From Solen grandis (lineage: Eukaryota; Mollusca; Bivalvia; Adapedonta; Solenidae): DNA of 64,000 nucleotides. Position numbers and translations under genes: made by a program. Below, piece by piece: positions 33,113-45,466 of this stretch. The notes beneath the pieces were generated by a model that searched no databases, was not told the origin of the DNA, and worked only from the letters and a program-made list of their open reading frames with translations. Each line of letters begins with the position of its first letter. The stretch's first letter is position 1. Location of the stretch: the NCBI GenBank assembly GCA_021229015.1, contig CM037781.1, positions 66,652,656 to 66,716,655 of the forward strand. The letters run 5' to 3'.

Positions 33113-35920
33113 GCATACAATCTGGTCCTGACACAAACGGAATATTATGCTCGTTTTATATATTCAATGCATGTTTTACAGTATTTTCGCCTGCGATTTA
33201 TAGAATACATTATGAGTTACAGATCGTGGGAAAATATTTTGAAAATATTATTTTAATATGCTCTTGAAGTAATTAGAGATGCAATCTTTTCATTTTTTCT
33301 CCATTAAATTCAGCAAACTGTAAGTTTTCCCATAACCCATCATCGAAAACCCACAGTATATATTTCGTTATATTTCTGTACATACCATGGGATTTTCAGC
33401 TGGCAAAACTTCGTTTTCTTTAATATTTATCAGCTACTTGCTGACCAATGAAATCACACATAGTATTTTGAATACTCTTCATTGAAACAAAATTAAAAGC
33501 TGACTCATTGTTCCCGCAAGATAAACCGCTACGCTTAGACAAGGAGTGTGACGTCCCCTCTACATGGTAGAACGAAGTTAACTTTCAAACTCTCGCGCCG
33601 TTTCATTGGTCAAATGATCCCTGCTGTCGCCGTGCTGTCTCTTCCATGGATCCAATGAAATGCCTAATTAATGATCCATGAGTATGATGTTTTGCTAACC
33701 AAATATCCCATGGTCGATTAAGCGTACTGAGCGAACGTGGGTTTTCCGACGATGACTATAAGCTTAATCTCTAATACAAGTATGGTAACCCCTTATATTT
33801 AAATTCAAATGCCTTCATTTAAAAACCCAAAATTCCTTTTTACTATAAAATTTCTTTGATTACCATGATTACAATTTTATGATGCCCGTAAGCCAACAAT
33901 TATTGACCGAGGATTAAAACTGTGAACTAACCGAGTAATGTTTAATCTAAAAAGAGATAAACAAACTAACATATTAGGTAACTCTATAGTATGACACGGC
34001 AAAACAAAGTCCACTATCAACTGGGTTCACGCGCAATTTGTGATTTCACCAGAGGATCGGCAATGCTCGGTATAATTCGCTGATGAAAATTAACCAATCA
34101 GTGACTAGGAAAAAATCTCAGACGTATGTTTACTCCCCATCGAACAGTATGAGAAATATACACCTGTGTGTAGATTAGGTATTCGGGAAGTGCTCGTTGA
34201 TTTACGTAGGTTCACGTCTCATTTCGGAGTGAAATGGTTTATATAAAAGATAACAATTCTACTCGACCCGTCTCAGCAGTGAATGCAACGTGCTAATGTG
34301 TGGAAAGACTGGTGTTTAAGCGATAAAAGTCTTCCGGTAAAATATATGAATATTCATTAGGCCTAGTATAATCTATTAGCGTCTACCCTACTATCTCATC
34401 CAATAAAGACAACGACAAATGAATATGTAGTTGTGAAGATGCACTTATCGTTCAAGGGTCGGGGGAGTATTTCTAAGACTTTATCGATCCTCAAGAGTTC
34501 AAGAAATATAATCTCTTCTGAATCGAAGCTCCAGGGCAAACAACGATTTCTGTTTTGGTGTTTGTATGGGATATATCTCATATTTCAATAATTTGAAAAC
34601 GTTAGAGAGATATTCCATATGCACACATTTTTTAAAAAAATTTAGGCTAATTGATAACGAAGGAATGACACTATTTGGTATATTCGATCATATTCATGCG
34701 CGGATAAATCCATGTTAAACTGAGACAAAGGGAGCAACTAGTAATTACTGTAATGCTCCATATACAAATACGCCAAATTTATCTCCTTTTATAAATATCA
34801 CTTACAACGATATGAATTTCATTTCACTGGAAGAACACAATATTTCTTCAGTTAGCTTAAAATTAAAACTTACACATGCTGTGTCCCGGCTGAACTTGGG
34901 AAAGAGTGATAACTCATCGGATGTTTTTCTGCAGAGGTCGTTGAACTGGATAGAAAATAACAACAATGATAAAATACAGCATATATCATAAGATAACACT
35001 TGCTACATTTTGTGAGACTGATATTAATGAACATCCTAAAAGACATCCTGTGTCCCGATCTGACCCAAATAGTATGCTTCAGACTTTCAGTAATTTTATA
35101 ATCACAAAAATGTTATTCCAAGATACTGTATTCAAAACCAAAATGACAAGAAATATCTCTGAAAAAGATATTCGGCGACATGCTTAGTCGCTTGCTGTAC
35201 CGTAGGATCGTACCAATTCATAGCAAACAGTCTCTATATCTGGATTTGCACATAGTTTTTAATCAAGTTACAGTTGTGAAAAAACTAGACAATTAATAAA
35301 TGAGAACACTGCCCTTATAAATAAAATAAAATAAATTTATAAATAAATATAAATAAATTTCGTATCGGTCGAAATCCAGTGAAAAATCTGGGTCAATAGC
35401 AAAAACATACAGTTGCCGCCGAATGAAAAAAAAAAGAATTAATGAAAATGTATGATGTTTCAAACCACAGTTTGTACACACACACACACTAAGTTGACTT
35501 GACTTGACAATTTGAGTTAACCGTCGCTTCGACAGTATTTCAGTCGTATAGCGACGCCAAGCTAAGTACAGGTGGAGGAAGGCATCCGGATAGAACCACC
35601 GACCTACCGCGAGCCAACTGGAAGGCGTCCTCACATGAAAATCCGAATGACCCTGCCGACATACTTAGTTGTCAAATGATATTATGCGATTTAAAGGGAG
35701 AGAAATATTTGGCGGATACTCACGTTGATATCGTTGAAAGAGATGGATCCCCCACGTTTGTTGACGTACTCCAGAAGTCCTGTCGCGTGATCACGCTCCT
35801 CCTTGGACGCCTTCTCGAACCATTTGGCAAACCCTGGTAGTGCCACGTCAGCACGTGCAAAATAATGGCCCTGATAAAGAAGAGGTAAGATTGATCATGG
35901 TTTATTTATCGTCTTCAGTA

Positions 35921-35966
<46 letters not shown>

Positions 35967-35987
35967 AGAGCTTTTAAATTCTTCCAA

Positions 35988-36025
<38 letters not shown>

Positions 36026-36518
36026 ATACCTACATAGGCCTGGTACAGGTAGCTAGCTCCCATCTCCATCGTGATCTGCTGAACAATCTTCGAGTTGATC
36101 TTATCCCCGTAGTTCTGTGTTACACATTCCACATTCTCTGTAATGAAACACCATATCAATTGTTCACAGTTGTTTTTTGTTCTGCGGTTCCGCCTCAGAG
36201 ACAAAGGGGTAACGAGTTCGAGACAAGGCATCACTGTATCCAAGTTGTCAACGATAAGATTATATAATTTATGCATGAATATTCATGGGATAATGGGTGT
36301 ATGTGTTCTCAGTATAGGTAAAATGTTCTAGTTAGGATGTGGAATATATTATGATAATAATGTTTTATGCAACAAAGTTACATTTTAACTATTTTGAACA
36401 TAAATATCTAAACGTAAAGCTTCTGGTAGAAAAAATAAAACGAAAAGAGAAAAACCTACACATAATCATTTGAACAGTACATATACCTTTTTCGTCTTCT
36501 TCTTCTTCTTCTTCTTCT

Positions 36519-36554
<36 letters not shown>

Positions 36555-37724
36555 AGGGTTAATAATACACTTTTATATAAAGATCATCATTATATCAGCA
36601 TTAATTTACAGTTTAGTTTAAACGTCGATTTGGAAGCAAGTTCTTATACTAATTCTAATACGACAGTTCCTGGGTTGGACCAGTACTTTGCGCCAGGCAA
36701 GTTCATGAAAAATCCTTTTCCCTAACTGGGTATGAACCCATAGCCTTAAAATCCGCAGTTGGGTATGTTGCCACTGGACCACGACGCCCGTCAGCTTTTA
36801 GAACACTACTGTGTAAAATCTATAAAAGTGAAATTAGCTATCCACCATTAGCGTCCCAAGTTTCGATTTGCATGCACTCATGTATGTACATACAGGTGAC
36901 AGTCCAATAGAATTAAAATCTACTTAAGAGAGATTAATGTATTCCTGAATACTTAAGCTAAATATGATTAAGGGACATCCTGTGCTTTCTTAGAGTCTTT
37001 GTTGATCCAACGTCGGATACCCACGGCTGCCTATGGAGTAACCTAATGAGCGCTCGTGGGTTTCCGACGATATTTTTGATATTAATATCAAAACTTTCCA
37101 AAACCTTATTGTTCAGGAAATTTTAGCCATTTGATATTTTTCTTAATCTTGAGACGTATACTGAAAACCACCACAGGTCTGCGTGTTTCTAAATATTTTT
37201 GAGATTTACCTCAACTCAAAAATTTCAAATTCAATATTACCGGAATTTCGGTATTTTTAAGGAAACTGATCCTTTTCTATATTTTTTTCTCGTTTTAGTT
37301 AACCATCAATGCGACAGCATGTCAGTCATAAAGCGACAACCAGCTTATTACAGGTGCTCTTTTACATAGAAATAAATGGCCCTGCCGGGATTCGAACTCA
37401 GACCATTTTCTGGGGGGACCAACTAGCACAGTTTTCTATTCTTTGAGTGATTAAAACAGGGAATTTTTTTAATTTCAAATTTTGAGTTAAGGAAAATCTC
37501 AAAATGAGATTTTTTTCTGATCTCTTTCCTCATCTATCATATCTTCATATAGAGATAATATCATTTAATACAGGTACACGACAAACCCTTTCTAGAACAG
37601 TTATCCCTTCTAATTCGAACTTAAAAAGTGAATAAACATTTGAATCATAATGTAATTATGATACAAAAATCTTACCTGCAATCGCAACCCCAAAAAGGGA
37701 CAGAATAGCTAAACACTTCAACAT
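29359..37724 (-). CDS. Secreted ferritin, H-type (ferroxidase centre intact)
   Basis: Exons: 37724-37676 (signal peptide [16 protein letters not shown]), 36137-36034, 35870-35724, 34945-34874, a possible 46-nt exon at 32262-32217, 30109-29990 and 29490-29359 (stop TAG). All joins are in phase except that including the 46-nt exon would shift the frame. Ferroxidase ligands are all present: E in TMEMGASY, Y in ASYLY, EERDH, E in LVLERIV, Q in YLEEQVD. An extra 24-residue exon (34945-34874), plus perhaps the 46-nt one, adds a Cys-containing insertion between helices B and C, as known for snail yolk ferritins. The signal peptide means export. No iron-responsive element is evident near the ATG. Exact use of the 46-nt exon is unresolved. 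Confidence 0.9.
29491..29989 (-). other. Ferritin intron with a dispersed repeat
   Basis: Holds one copy of the GACCGCTTAAGACAG repeat family at about 29770-29945, shared with 25995-26185 and 41990-42165. Confidence 0.45.
31020..31260. mobile_element. MITE, 241 bp, complete copy
   Basis: The terminal inverted repeats are TTACCCTTTCCCTCA and its complement. An internal palindrome, cagcctgcgagttactcgcaggctg, can form a long hairpin. Related copies are at 31713-31884, 60429-60637 and 61179-61420. Confidence 0.8.
31310..31612 (-). mobile_element. tRNA-derived SINE-like element
   Basis: Ends in gggatcgaacccacgacctcccgc, which on the minus strand is a B-box-type GGTTCGATCCC segment. The body (cacattatcctgacactgggc) recurs at about 30360-30660, 31900-32040, 49310-49400 and 49930-50055, mostly as truncated copies. 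Confidence 0.55.
31713..31884. mobile_element. MITE, truncated copy in inverse orientation
   Basis: Carries the half from the internal gagtaactcgcaggctgatc palindrome to the terminal gagggaaagggttaa of the 31020-31260 family. Confidence 0.75.
32217..32262 (-). other. Candidate extra ferritin exon, 46 nt
   Basis: It has a strong acceptor (TTTATTTCAG) and donor (GTATGT) and encodes [15 protein letters not shown] in the phase set by the preceding exon, but leaves one extra base that breaks the join to the next exon. It could be a cassette exon, an error in the assembly, or not an exon. Confidence 0.45.
32645..32748. repeat. Foldback repeat
   Basis: gttatcgtttatactttaaa at the left is mirrored by a near-complement ending aatataaacgataac at the right, around a GC-rich centre (cagcgccccgcttcgcctcg). 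Confidence 0.6.
34015..34245. repeat. Dispersed repeat, inverted relative of 50310-50585
   Basis: Shares in opposite orientation the phrases gatcggcaatgctcggtataattcgc, accaatcagtgac, taggtattcgggaagtgctc and ttcggagtgaaatggt with 50310-50585. Confidence 0.6.
35871..36033 (-). repeat. CT and ATG microsatellites in a ferritin intron
   Basis: (TC)n at about 35926-35962 and (ATG)n at about 35988-36023, within the short intron between ferritin exons 2 and 3. Confidence 0.8.
36495..36551. repeat. TTC and CT microsatellite
   Basis: (TTC)n running into (TCTC)n inside the first large ferritin intron. A SINE-like tRNA-type segment (gggtatgaacccatagcc) follows at about 36660-36800. Confidence 0.75.
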
Positions 37725-38795
37725 CGTAGTTCCCTTTTTTGCGTCTTTGTTAAAACTGTATGTCCGTTCGTGCGTATGAGTGTCACTGAAATGAAAGGTA
37801 GGTGCACACGGTGGAGTAGTGTGGTAGTTAATGGGCAGGGTTCGAAGTTCGTTTTCCAGGGATACAGGACAGTTGTCGCGATATCCATTATCTATGTAGG
37901 GCACATGCTCAAACTCTGTATCCGAAACAGGGGTTATCAGATCGAAAGTCCGCTTATCTCGTACTTTCGTGACAGTCTGAAGGCTCTGTTTTTTTTGTTG
38001 TACCATTCGATTTGTTGCATAAAGATTTCCATTTCATAGTCGTTTATCATGATTTGAGAAATGTTTTCTAGGCTTTTAGAAATGAAACCAATCTTACCAT
38101 CAGCATTATTGTAAGTATCATCAATCTTCCATATTCACGACTAGGTAACATATGATAATGCGCCAGGTTTGCTGTGCCCTTTATTTTGCGGGGAACCAAA
38201 TTAAAAACTGCCAGAATAGTTCATTTTTTAACAAATATTGCTAGTTATTACGATATTAGATTCATGTGAACTTAGTCATGTTTTGTAAAACAGAAATGGT
38301 GGAATGAGTTGTATAACCTAATGCTTAGTATTACTGGAAGAAATCTGGTGGCCTCGGGGTTGGAGTACCCGCTCAGGGGCTTTAACATACAAAAATATTT
38401 AAAAACAAATACTGTTAATCAAGTGTAATATAATTCCATGACTGTTAGAGTATTTGATTTTTCATGCTATTATGTCACATGTCAGCGGAGTACAAAATTC
38501 AAACATACAAACGGCGTCACTTAATTTTTATTTACATAGAAATACAATCATATTATCTCGACCTAACACCTGCAAATTGTCATTAGACATCTCCTTTTCC
38601 ACCCTTAACTGCATACAGACGGATCAGCAATCTGTCCTTTTCCGTGAAGTCAACATATCCAATTGACCCCTGTGTGTGTGTGTCCTGAATCAATGTCAAA
38701 GGTTACAGGGGCATTGTTCTAGTCTACCCACATTTATCTAACAGCCGGTCACTGGTTACGATTTCGATGAGGTGGCACACGATAACTTTTATAGA

Positions 38796-38850
<55 letters not shown>

Positions 38851-39317
38851 CTCCCAAGGCAAGGGGTTGAACCCACAACCTTCCGGTTACGTGGCGGACG
38901 CTCTAACCACTCAGCCACCAGAGCCTGCTTATATGTGCTATACATGTGTATTGACTAACCGTGGTATCACGCGTACAAGCATATTACATGATACATTAGG
39001 CCGACTCTTGAAACTGCCAGCGAACGTTGAGCGCTATAGTTAATCAAGTTATGTCTGTGCTTCAACAGTCTAAAGCTTACTAAGGGTACTCCTCCCTATT
39101 TTTAACAAATGTGTGTGTGTGTGTGTGTGTTTGAATGTGTTGTTGTTGTTTTTCTTTTTAATCAACACCTTCACAGTAGAATATTGATCTTTAAATATAT
39201 CAAAATAACAAGTCCGGATTGGTTACGAGGCTTTGTGATAATCAGGCTCGAGAAAGTATTCAAGAACTGGCACAATATACAATACCTTCAGCCAAAGACC
39301 TATACAAAATATGTATA
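37725..39317. other. Ferritin upstream region
   Basis: Ferritin 5' flank with no obvious iron-responsive element. (CA)n occurs at about 38798-38836. The SINE listed below is the only recognisable element. Confidence 0.45.
38855..38935 (-). mobile_element. tRNA-derived SINE head
   Basis: On the minus strand it reads GGTGGCTGAGTGGTTAGAGCG (A-box type), then TTGTGGGTTCAACCCC (B-box type). This is tRNA-like in layout, but the flanking sequence does not close an acceptor stem. It resembles 46634-46702. Confidence 0.65.
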
Positions 39318-39720
39318 CAGTAAAACCTCAATAACACGACCGGTCTTATGACCATGGTCAGCTGGTTATCATAATGAGGTGGTCTGATTATCGAGTGAGC
39401 AGTATAAACAGTAAAACCTCAATAACACGACCGGTCTTATGACCATGGTCAGCTGGTTATCATAATGAGGTGGTCTGATTATCGAGTCGAGCAGTATAAA
39501 CAGTAAAACCTCAATAATACGACCGGTCTTATGACCATGGTCAGCTGGTTATCATAATGAGGTGGTCTGATTATCGAGTCGAGCAGTATAAACAGTAAAA
39601 TCTCAATAATACGACCGGTCTTATGACCATGGTCAGCTGGTCGTCATAATGAGGTGGTCTGATTATCAAGTCAAGCACAGGGTACTGAAAATCGTGGTCT
39701 TAACAGTGAGGTGGTCCTTA
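39318..39720. repeat. Tandem repeat, four units of about 92 bp
   Basis: Units start with cagtaaaacctcaata at 39318, 39409, 39501 and 39593 and contain gaccggtcttatgaccatgg. They differ by a few bases. The fourth unit decays into a related sequence (gaggtggtccttatattaag). Confidence 0.9.
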
Positions 39721-42431
39721 TATTAAGGTGACCTTTAAATGAGGTTTTACTGCAATTATGTATTATTAGGTTCGGAATATACATATAGATCGTGCTTCAT
39801 GCCGGCCACATAATTCCTTTGCTTTAGCAAACAGAACCTCGAGACAACTAAGAAGTTTTAACTCCTTAAATATAATTTTGGTGTGCGTGCAAACATGTAT
39901 GTGTATGTGCATTATGTATATTGAGGGGTGAAAGCGAAACTATGCTAAGTGCATATAAATATATAAGCAGTTAGCATAGTTTCGCTGTCACCCCTCGGTA
40001 CGACTGTTTTTCAATGAAAACAAAACAACAAATGGCAGTCTTAACATTTAATAATATTTAAACATTAGTACACAATCAGCTTACATTCATAAGTATGTAC
40101 AAGAACAAATCACAGATTGCGTGTTGTTTTGTGTATTACACGCATACTGTATTAAACATAATATCACATAATTACAAATATATCAAACAACAATTCTGTA
40201 AAAATATTGCACTGTGAACTTGTTAAGAAGCATAATTACTGTCTTTTTGCAACGAAATTCGACATGTTATATAAACTGTACACAATACGTCATCATTTAA
40301 CAAGTATAAAACACATAGCCTACGTTTCACAAAACAGTCTTAATTAAAACAAATTTTCTTCCAGCAAGAAATCGCAATTATAGATCATCTGTTATGAATA
40401 TTCAAATAAATCAAACACCATATTTTGTAGAAGCTTATTCATGATGGTACAATGTATGTATATAAAAAAAAATAATTCCTTTCTATCCGTTGATGAACCA
40501 TAAACTTCCTTGGAACACTGTCACCAGCTGAGGTGAGACTGACAGACAGACAGATGGACAGACAGAAGTGATCCCTATGTGTCAGCTCTGCTTAAAGCAG
40601 GCGACACAAAAAGGGAGTTCAACTTTTAAGTTAAAGACATCTCAGTTTGAGATTTTCCTAAAATGCAGGTCATGTCGTTAAATAATAAGATTGTATACAG
40701 GTTGGCACTGACTTGTCAATCAAAATCAAAACCATGTCTCCTGGAGATTTGGAAGATTGAAGTGGGTGCAGCGGTAGGCAGGTAAAGAGGGTCAACTGTC
40801 TAAACAAGAGTGTTCTTTGGAACACGTGTCACCTGCTGAAGCGTGACGGAAAAAATGTGACCAACAAACAGACAGACGACGGAAAAGTGATCCCTATATG
40901 TCAACTCTGCTTACAGCATGTGACACAAAAAACAATGACGTTGCAGAGATGCAATAACCATAATTTGATTATGTCAAAGGTTTTCCTTGCATCATTATTT
41001 ACATTGTATTTTTATACACAATATTAAGCTTTTAGTGAAGGACATGAAACAAATCTGATGTCGAGATGTGTTTGGGCTACAGCTAATTAGAGTCGATTAA
41101 CATTCACTTCAAACAAATAAACAAAATCAGATCTGAATCAACCTCCATCATTGTCACCTCCTATAAAACAGCTAAATTGTCCCTAAAATCAATCCATCTG
41201 TAATTTGCCGACAAAGTTCTAGTAGACGTAAGTTCTAGGACCAAAGAAGAAATACAAAATCTTTCAGATGACGGCAAGGATGTAATGGAATACAAGGTTT
41301 CATGGAAAGTAACTTCGCTCGCATCATAGAATACCCTGGTATTTTGATTACGTTATCTCTTTATGATCGTGCAAAGTGTAAAGATAATGGAACAAGATAG
41401 CTTGGAGCAGACGATGTTTAGACCGTGCCAGTACTGGGAACGTACCTTGAGTAGGTATGAATTCGAATGCAGGTCTCTGACTATCGCCATTTTACTGTAG
41501 CTCTACCAGTGGATCAGGGCTACCTTCAGTTAACCATAACGCTCGCCACTGTAACGAATTTGGTCCCAGCTGACACTTTATATGCTATGATTCAACAGGG
41601 ATACAAATGCTAACATTATGGACTTCAAATGGTAACTGAACGCGCAGCAGGTCTAAATTTTGGAATGAGGAATACCCAGTGACACCATAAGAGCCTGGCA
41701 GCATGCCAGCAGGATTTCAGATACTGACGATAGCCAGCTATACACTACACATTTACTAGAACTCTGACTTCTTTGTTCCCGTAAGCATTAATAAGTCACT
41801 GACATACTGAATGTCTATTTGCTAATAAATTCAAGAAACACATTTCACAAAATATTAACATTAGTCTTAAGTGTAATGGTCATGTGTGTGTATCTTTCTT
41901 GCTCCAGTAAATGATAAAACTCATTCACAAATATTCATATTTGAATAAATAAAAGGAAAAAGAAACCCTTATCGTTTTTAAGTGTAGTTGAACTTGTTTT
42001 AGCAGCCACCTGTATTAAGTGGTCAACCTGTATTTAGTGGTTAACTGTATTACCAAACTAGCATTTTGTTTTATGATTTATCTACATCTAGTGGCCACCT
42101 CTGTTAAGCAGTCACTCTCTCTTGTTGTCTTGAATGACCGCTTAAGACAGGTTTGACTGTATATGAAACTTTAGATTCAGATTTCATAAATTTGTCTAAA
42201 GACCTTAAAATCTTTATTTTAATACTTAAGACTACGATATCTTGAGATGATATCATCTTGCTAAGTTATCAAATAAGTTCTAAGACTACTGTCTTAAATC
42301 TTAGAAAAGTCCTCAAAGTCAAGACAAGCTGGCCCCTTTCTCTTCATTCAACAGAATTCCTCCATCCAACAAGCCCCAACGGTGTGCTATGGCACTGGGA
42401 AATAAGACCAGGCCCTTTCGTCGGCGGCCAG
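39721..42431. other. Intergenic region between ferritin and EXOC4
   Basis: AT-rich non-coding DNA. An inverted repeat sits at 39922-39999 (gaggggtgaaagcgaaactatg mirrored at the right). A SINE-like segment is at about 41410-41590 and one GACCGCTTAAGACAG repeat copy at about 41990-42165. Confidence 0.5.
39922..39999. repeat. Short foldback element
   Basis: Arms aggggtgaaagcgaaactatgc and gcatagtttcgctgtcacccct pair around an AT-rich loop. Confidence 0.75.
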
Positions 42432-43141
42432 TCAGACTGTCTCATTCTGCCCCTTCTCTATCACTTCCTTCAGTCGCTGCATGTGGCCCTCGCACGTGGT
42501 CTTGTCCCCGGGGGTGTGACTGCGGTGGTGAAGCTGGATCAGCTGCATGTACTCTGTCAGTGTGAACTGGGGACCCTTCTCAGCGATGGAGGTCAACACA
42601 TCCTGCGCAAAGTGACATGTTTAATTGAAAATGCACATAATTAAAACATTTTCATGCATTTAAGTTATGTATAATTGTATACTGTGAAATCATTAATTTT
42701 CATGGGACACTAATGTTCATTGTAATCATGGAGGAGTTTATCCACTAATATTAATCCCCATATATACCTCATGTATTCTAGAACAGGAATGCACGAATAA
42801 AGATACCAATGAATTCCTCTAAGTCTATAATCAATAAAATTTAATGTCATTGAAAATTTATGATTTTACAGTACATGTTTTATGTCAGTATATCACTTGC
42901 ATGAAGCACTCCAGTTTCCTCCAATCCCAAAGACTAATGGCTCTAGCAGTGCAAATGAGAAAATTTCATAAGCAATGTATTTATGTGTGGATTTACGTAT
43001 GAATGTGTATGGGTGAAAATCCCCAGTACCTGTGGGTTGAGGTAAAGCAACTCATAGTACTGGCGGGCGTGGTCTAGATCTGACTCCCGGGACATGGTGA
43101 TGTTTGTCAGATTCTGCTGGATGGCAAAAAGGTTACGGCAC
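42432..43141 (-). CDS. EXOC4: Exocyst complex component 4 (Sec8), last two exons
   Basis: Penultimate exon 43141-43030 (112 nt, starting [19 protein letters not shown]) joins in phase at GTACTG/TGCGCAG to the last exon 42602-42432, which ends QNETV and TGA. The phrase [26 protein letters not shown] is the characteristic C-terminal region of EXOC4, a scaffold subunit of the exocyst that tethers secretory vesicles to the plasma membrane. Upstream exons are not visible to the right and must lie beyond long introns or outside the window. No defect is seen in these exons. Confidence 0.88.
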
Positions 43142-43618
43142 CTGCAATATACCACTGTCACGTTTCACATAATGTCACTCAACAAAGCTTCCCTTATGAT
43201 CAAATACAGTGGGAATCAACTTGATAAAATTTCAAAATCGACCCTCGTAGTACTGTGATGGCTTTCTTCAATAAAGTGATTGTGATATTCAATACAAATC
43301 ATCAAGGAGCAAATATTTGAGTAGAGGTATTGAGCTTTTTGGCACACCCCCCCCCCCCCCCCCCCCACCCTCTCTCGCCAAACAAGCTCAATACCTCTAC
43401 TACTACTCTCTCTTTTTAAAAAAAAATCAAAAAAATCACACTAATGTAAAATTTAAAAAAACACATATGTAAACTTTAAAAAAAAACAACAATGAAAAAA
43501 AATAAAAAATTTTGTTTAAATGTTTTTTCCTGAATCCCTTTTTACATTTTTTAATAATATAAAAATCCTCACTCTGAATATGGAGGAGGGTTTTCTAACG
43601 TATTATAAAAATTCAATA

Positions 43619-44011
43619 TTATACAGTTTTTATATTTTTGGATATTATCTCCATTGCCTCTTTTCTCCCCTGTTCTATTAATTTTTGCCTTTCTTCTTCT
43701 GAATAGTTTTTTGGAACCGCAGAGTTTTTTGTTAATTGTTTAAGCTCATTATATTTTTCTAATTCATCTAATATAAGTTTAAATTCTTGTTCAGATATCT
43801 CTCCATCTGTTAAAGCTTTAGAGATTAAATTTTTTATACTATTTAATTTACTGTTAGCAATAGTTTTAATATTATCATGTTTTTTAATTTTATTCATAAA
43901 TTTACGTCTAACAATTTTTACAGAGGCTCCAACTCCTCCGCATACAAGAGCTGCAATTTCTAACGGAAATAGAATAGGAACAACTAGAACTGTCGCCTAA
44001 GGGCTTACTAA
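43619..44011 (-). pseudogene. C-terminal half of an unclassified element-borne protein
   Basis: Open frame with a hydrophobic segment (LVVPILFPLEIAALVCGGVG) followed by a charged helical domain ending ISKNIKTV. It matches in style the N-terminal half at 45224-45455. I recall this protein type (DG-x-DT, LEIAA-x-CGG, SKAL-DG-IS) as repeated in cnidarian and mollusc genomes in mobile DNA of unknown class. The two halves are separated by the MITE at 44012-45223, and the frame is also shifted at the junction. Confidence 0.6.
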
Positions 44012-45223
44012 TACCCCCCCGCAAGTGTTTTTGTAAAACATGGCTTTGGAGCATGAAATCAGAATTCTTGCATACAACACTCCATCTTAATACGTATATA
44101 GAGGACATATGTGCCAACTACATGGAAATCTAGTGATCCTTTGTAACACATACCTATGGATATACCTATGTCTATGGATAAATATCATTAAGATTCACTG
44201 AAATCTATCAATGGAAGAAAATTGTAAAACAAATACCATCAAAGGGACATATCTTTAAAACAGGGGGTAGGGGGGGGGGGGGGGGTAACCCAATGTTATA
44301 TAGAAAAAGCGCTACTACAATGTCTAAGGTTGAATGACAGCAAGTTTCATTGAAATCCCTCCAGTAGTTTAGGAGGAGAGTAGAAAATTAAAAAAAAGTA
44401 ATCCAATGTTATATAACTAACACATGCTTCTACAATGTCTAAGGATGAATGGCAGCAAGTTTCATCAAAATCCTTCCAGTAGTTTAGGCGAAGTAGTCCG
44501 CAGAAGTTTGTAATGCAAAAATCATCAAAGGGGCATAACTTGGAAAATAGGGGAGGTAACTCAATGCTATATAGATGTCTAAGGATCATTGCCAGTAAGT
44601 TTCATCAAAATCCTTCCAGTAGTTTAGAAGGAGTAGTCCGCAGAAGTTTGTAATGCAAAAATCATCAAAGGGGCATAACTTGGTAAATAGGGGAGGTAAC
44701 TCAATGCTATATAGATAACGCGCTGCTTCAATGTCTAAGGATCATTGACAGCAAGTATCATTAAAATCCTTCCAGTAGTTTAGGCGGAGTAGTCCGCAGA
44801 AGTTTGTAATGCAAAAATCATCAAAGGGGCATAACTTGGTGAATAGGGGAGGTAACTCAATGCTATATAGATAACGCGCTGCTACAATGTCTAAGGATCA
44901 TTGACAGCAAGTATCATTAAAATCCTTCCAGTAGTTTAGGCGGAGTAGTCCGCAGAAGTTTGTAATGCAAAAATCATCAAAGGGGCATAACTTGGTAAAT
45001 AGGGGAGGTAACTCAATGCTATATAGATAACGCGCTAATACAATGTCTAAGGATCATTGCCAGCAAGTTTCATCAAAATCCTTCCAGAAGTTTAGGAGGA
45101 GTAGTCCGCAGAATTTTGTGTCTACAGACAGACGGACGGACAGACGGACGGACAGACGGACGGACGGACGGACGGACAACCTGATTCCAGTATACCCCCC
45201 CCTAACTTCGTTGCGGGGGGGTA
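44012..45223. mobile_element. Harbinger-like MITE with internal 156-bp tandem repeats
   Basis: Ends are TACCCCCCCGCAA and its inverted complement, flanked by a 3-bp TAA duplication (44009-44011 and 45224-45226). A three-base TWA duplication is the PIF/Harbinger signature. The interior is four to five copies of a unit with period 156 bp (one unit 140 bp) containing gcagaagtttgtaatgcaaa and ggggcataacttggtaaata, followed by a (GACG)n-type tract at 45127-45178. It has no coding capacity. Confidence 0.75.
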
Positions 45224-45455
45224 TAATTAAACCAATAGTTCCTATAATTATACTAGCAGACATAAAAGCTGTGTCTACTCCATCTGTTATATTTATTCCT
45301 CTTTTATATTTCTTGTACAATGCTTTACGAGTATCTCTCTCATTAATTAATGTTTTCTCAATCTCTGAGATTTTTTGCAATCTATAATTTTGACTTGGTT
45401 CACGAAGTTCGCTATTTAAATTGGGGTATAAATCTGGGGCCGTTGGTTGCTTCAT
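45224..45455 (-). pseudogene. N-terminal half of the unclassified element-borne protein
   Basis: The frame starts MKQPTAPDLYPNLNSELREP and reaches DGVDTAFMSASIIIGTIGLI, where the MITE begins. The continuation is at 43619-44011. The gene was therefore disrupted by the MITE after its own arrival. Confidence 0.6.
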
Positions 45456-45466
45456 TTTTATATATA

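Noticed and set aside
37725..37800. Iron-responsive element upstream of ferritin
   Set aside because: A CAGTGA occurs at about 37783-37788 on the minus strand, but the flanking bases do not form the required five-base-pair stem.
38855..38935. Functional tRNA gene (also 46634-46702)
   Set aside because: A and B boxes are recognisable, but no acceptor stem closes and the two copies look like SINE heads.
39318..39720. CRISPR-like array
   Set aside because: The four 92-bp units are head-to-tail repeats with no unique spacers, in eukaryotic DNA.
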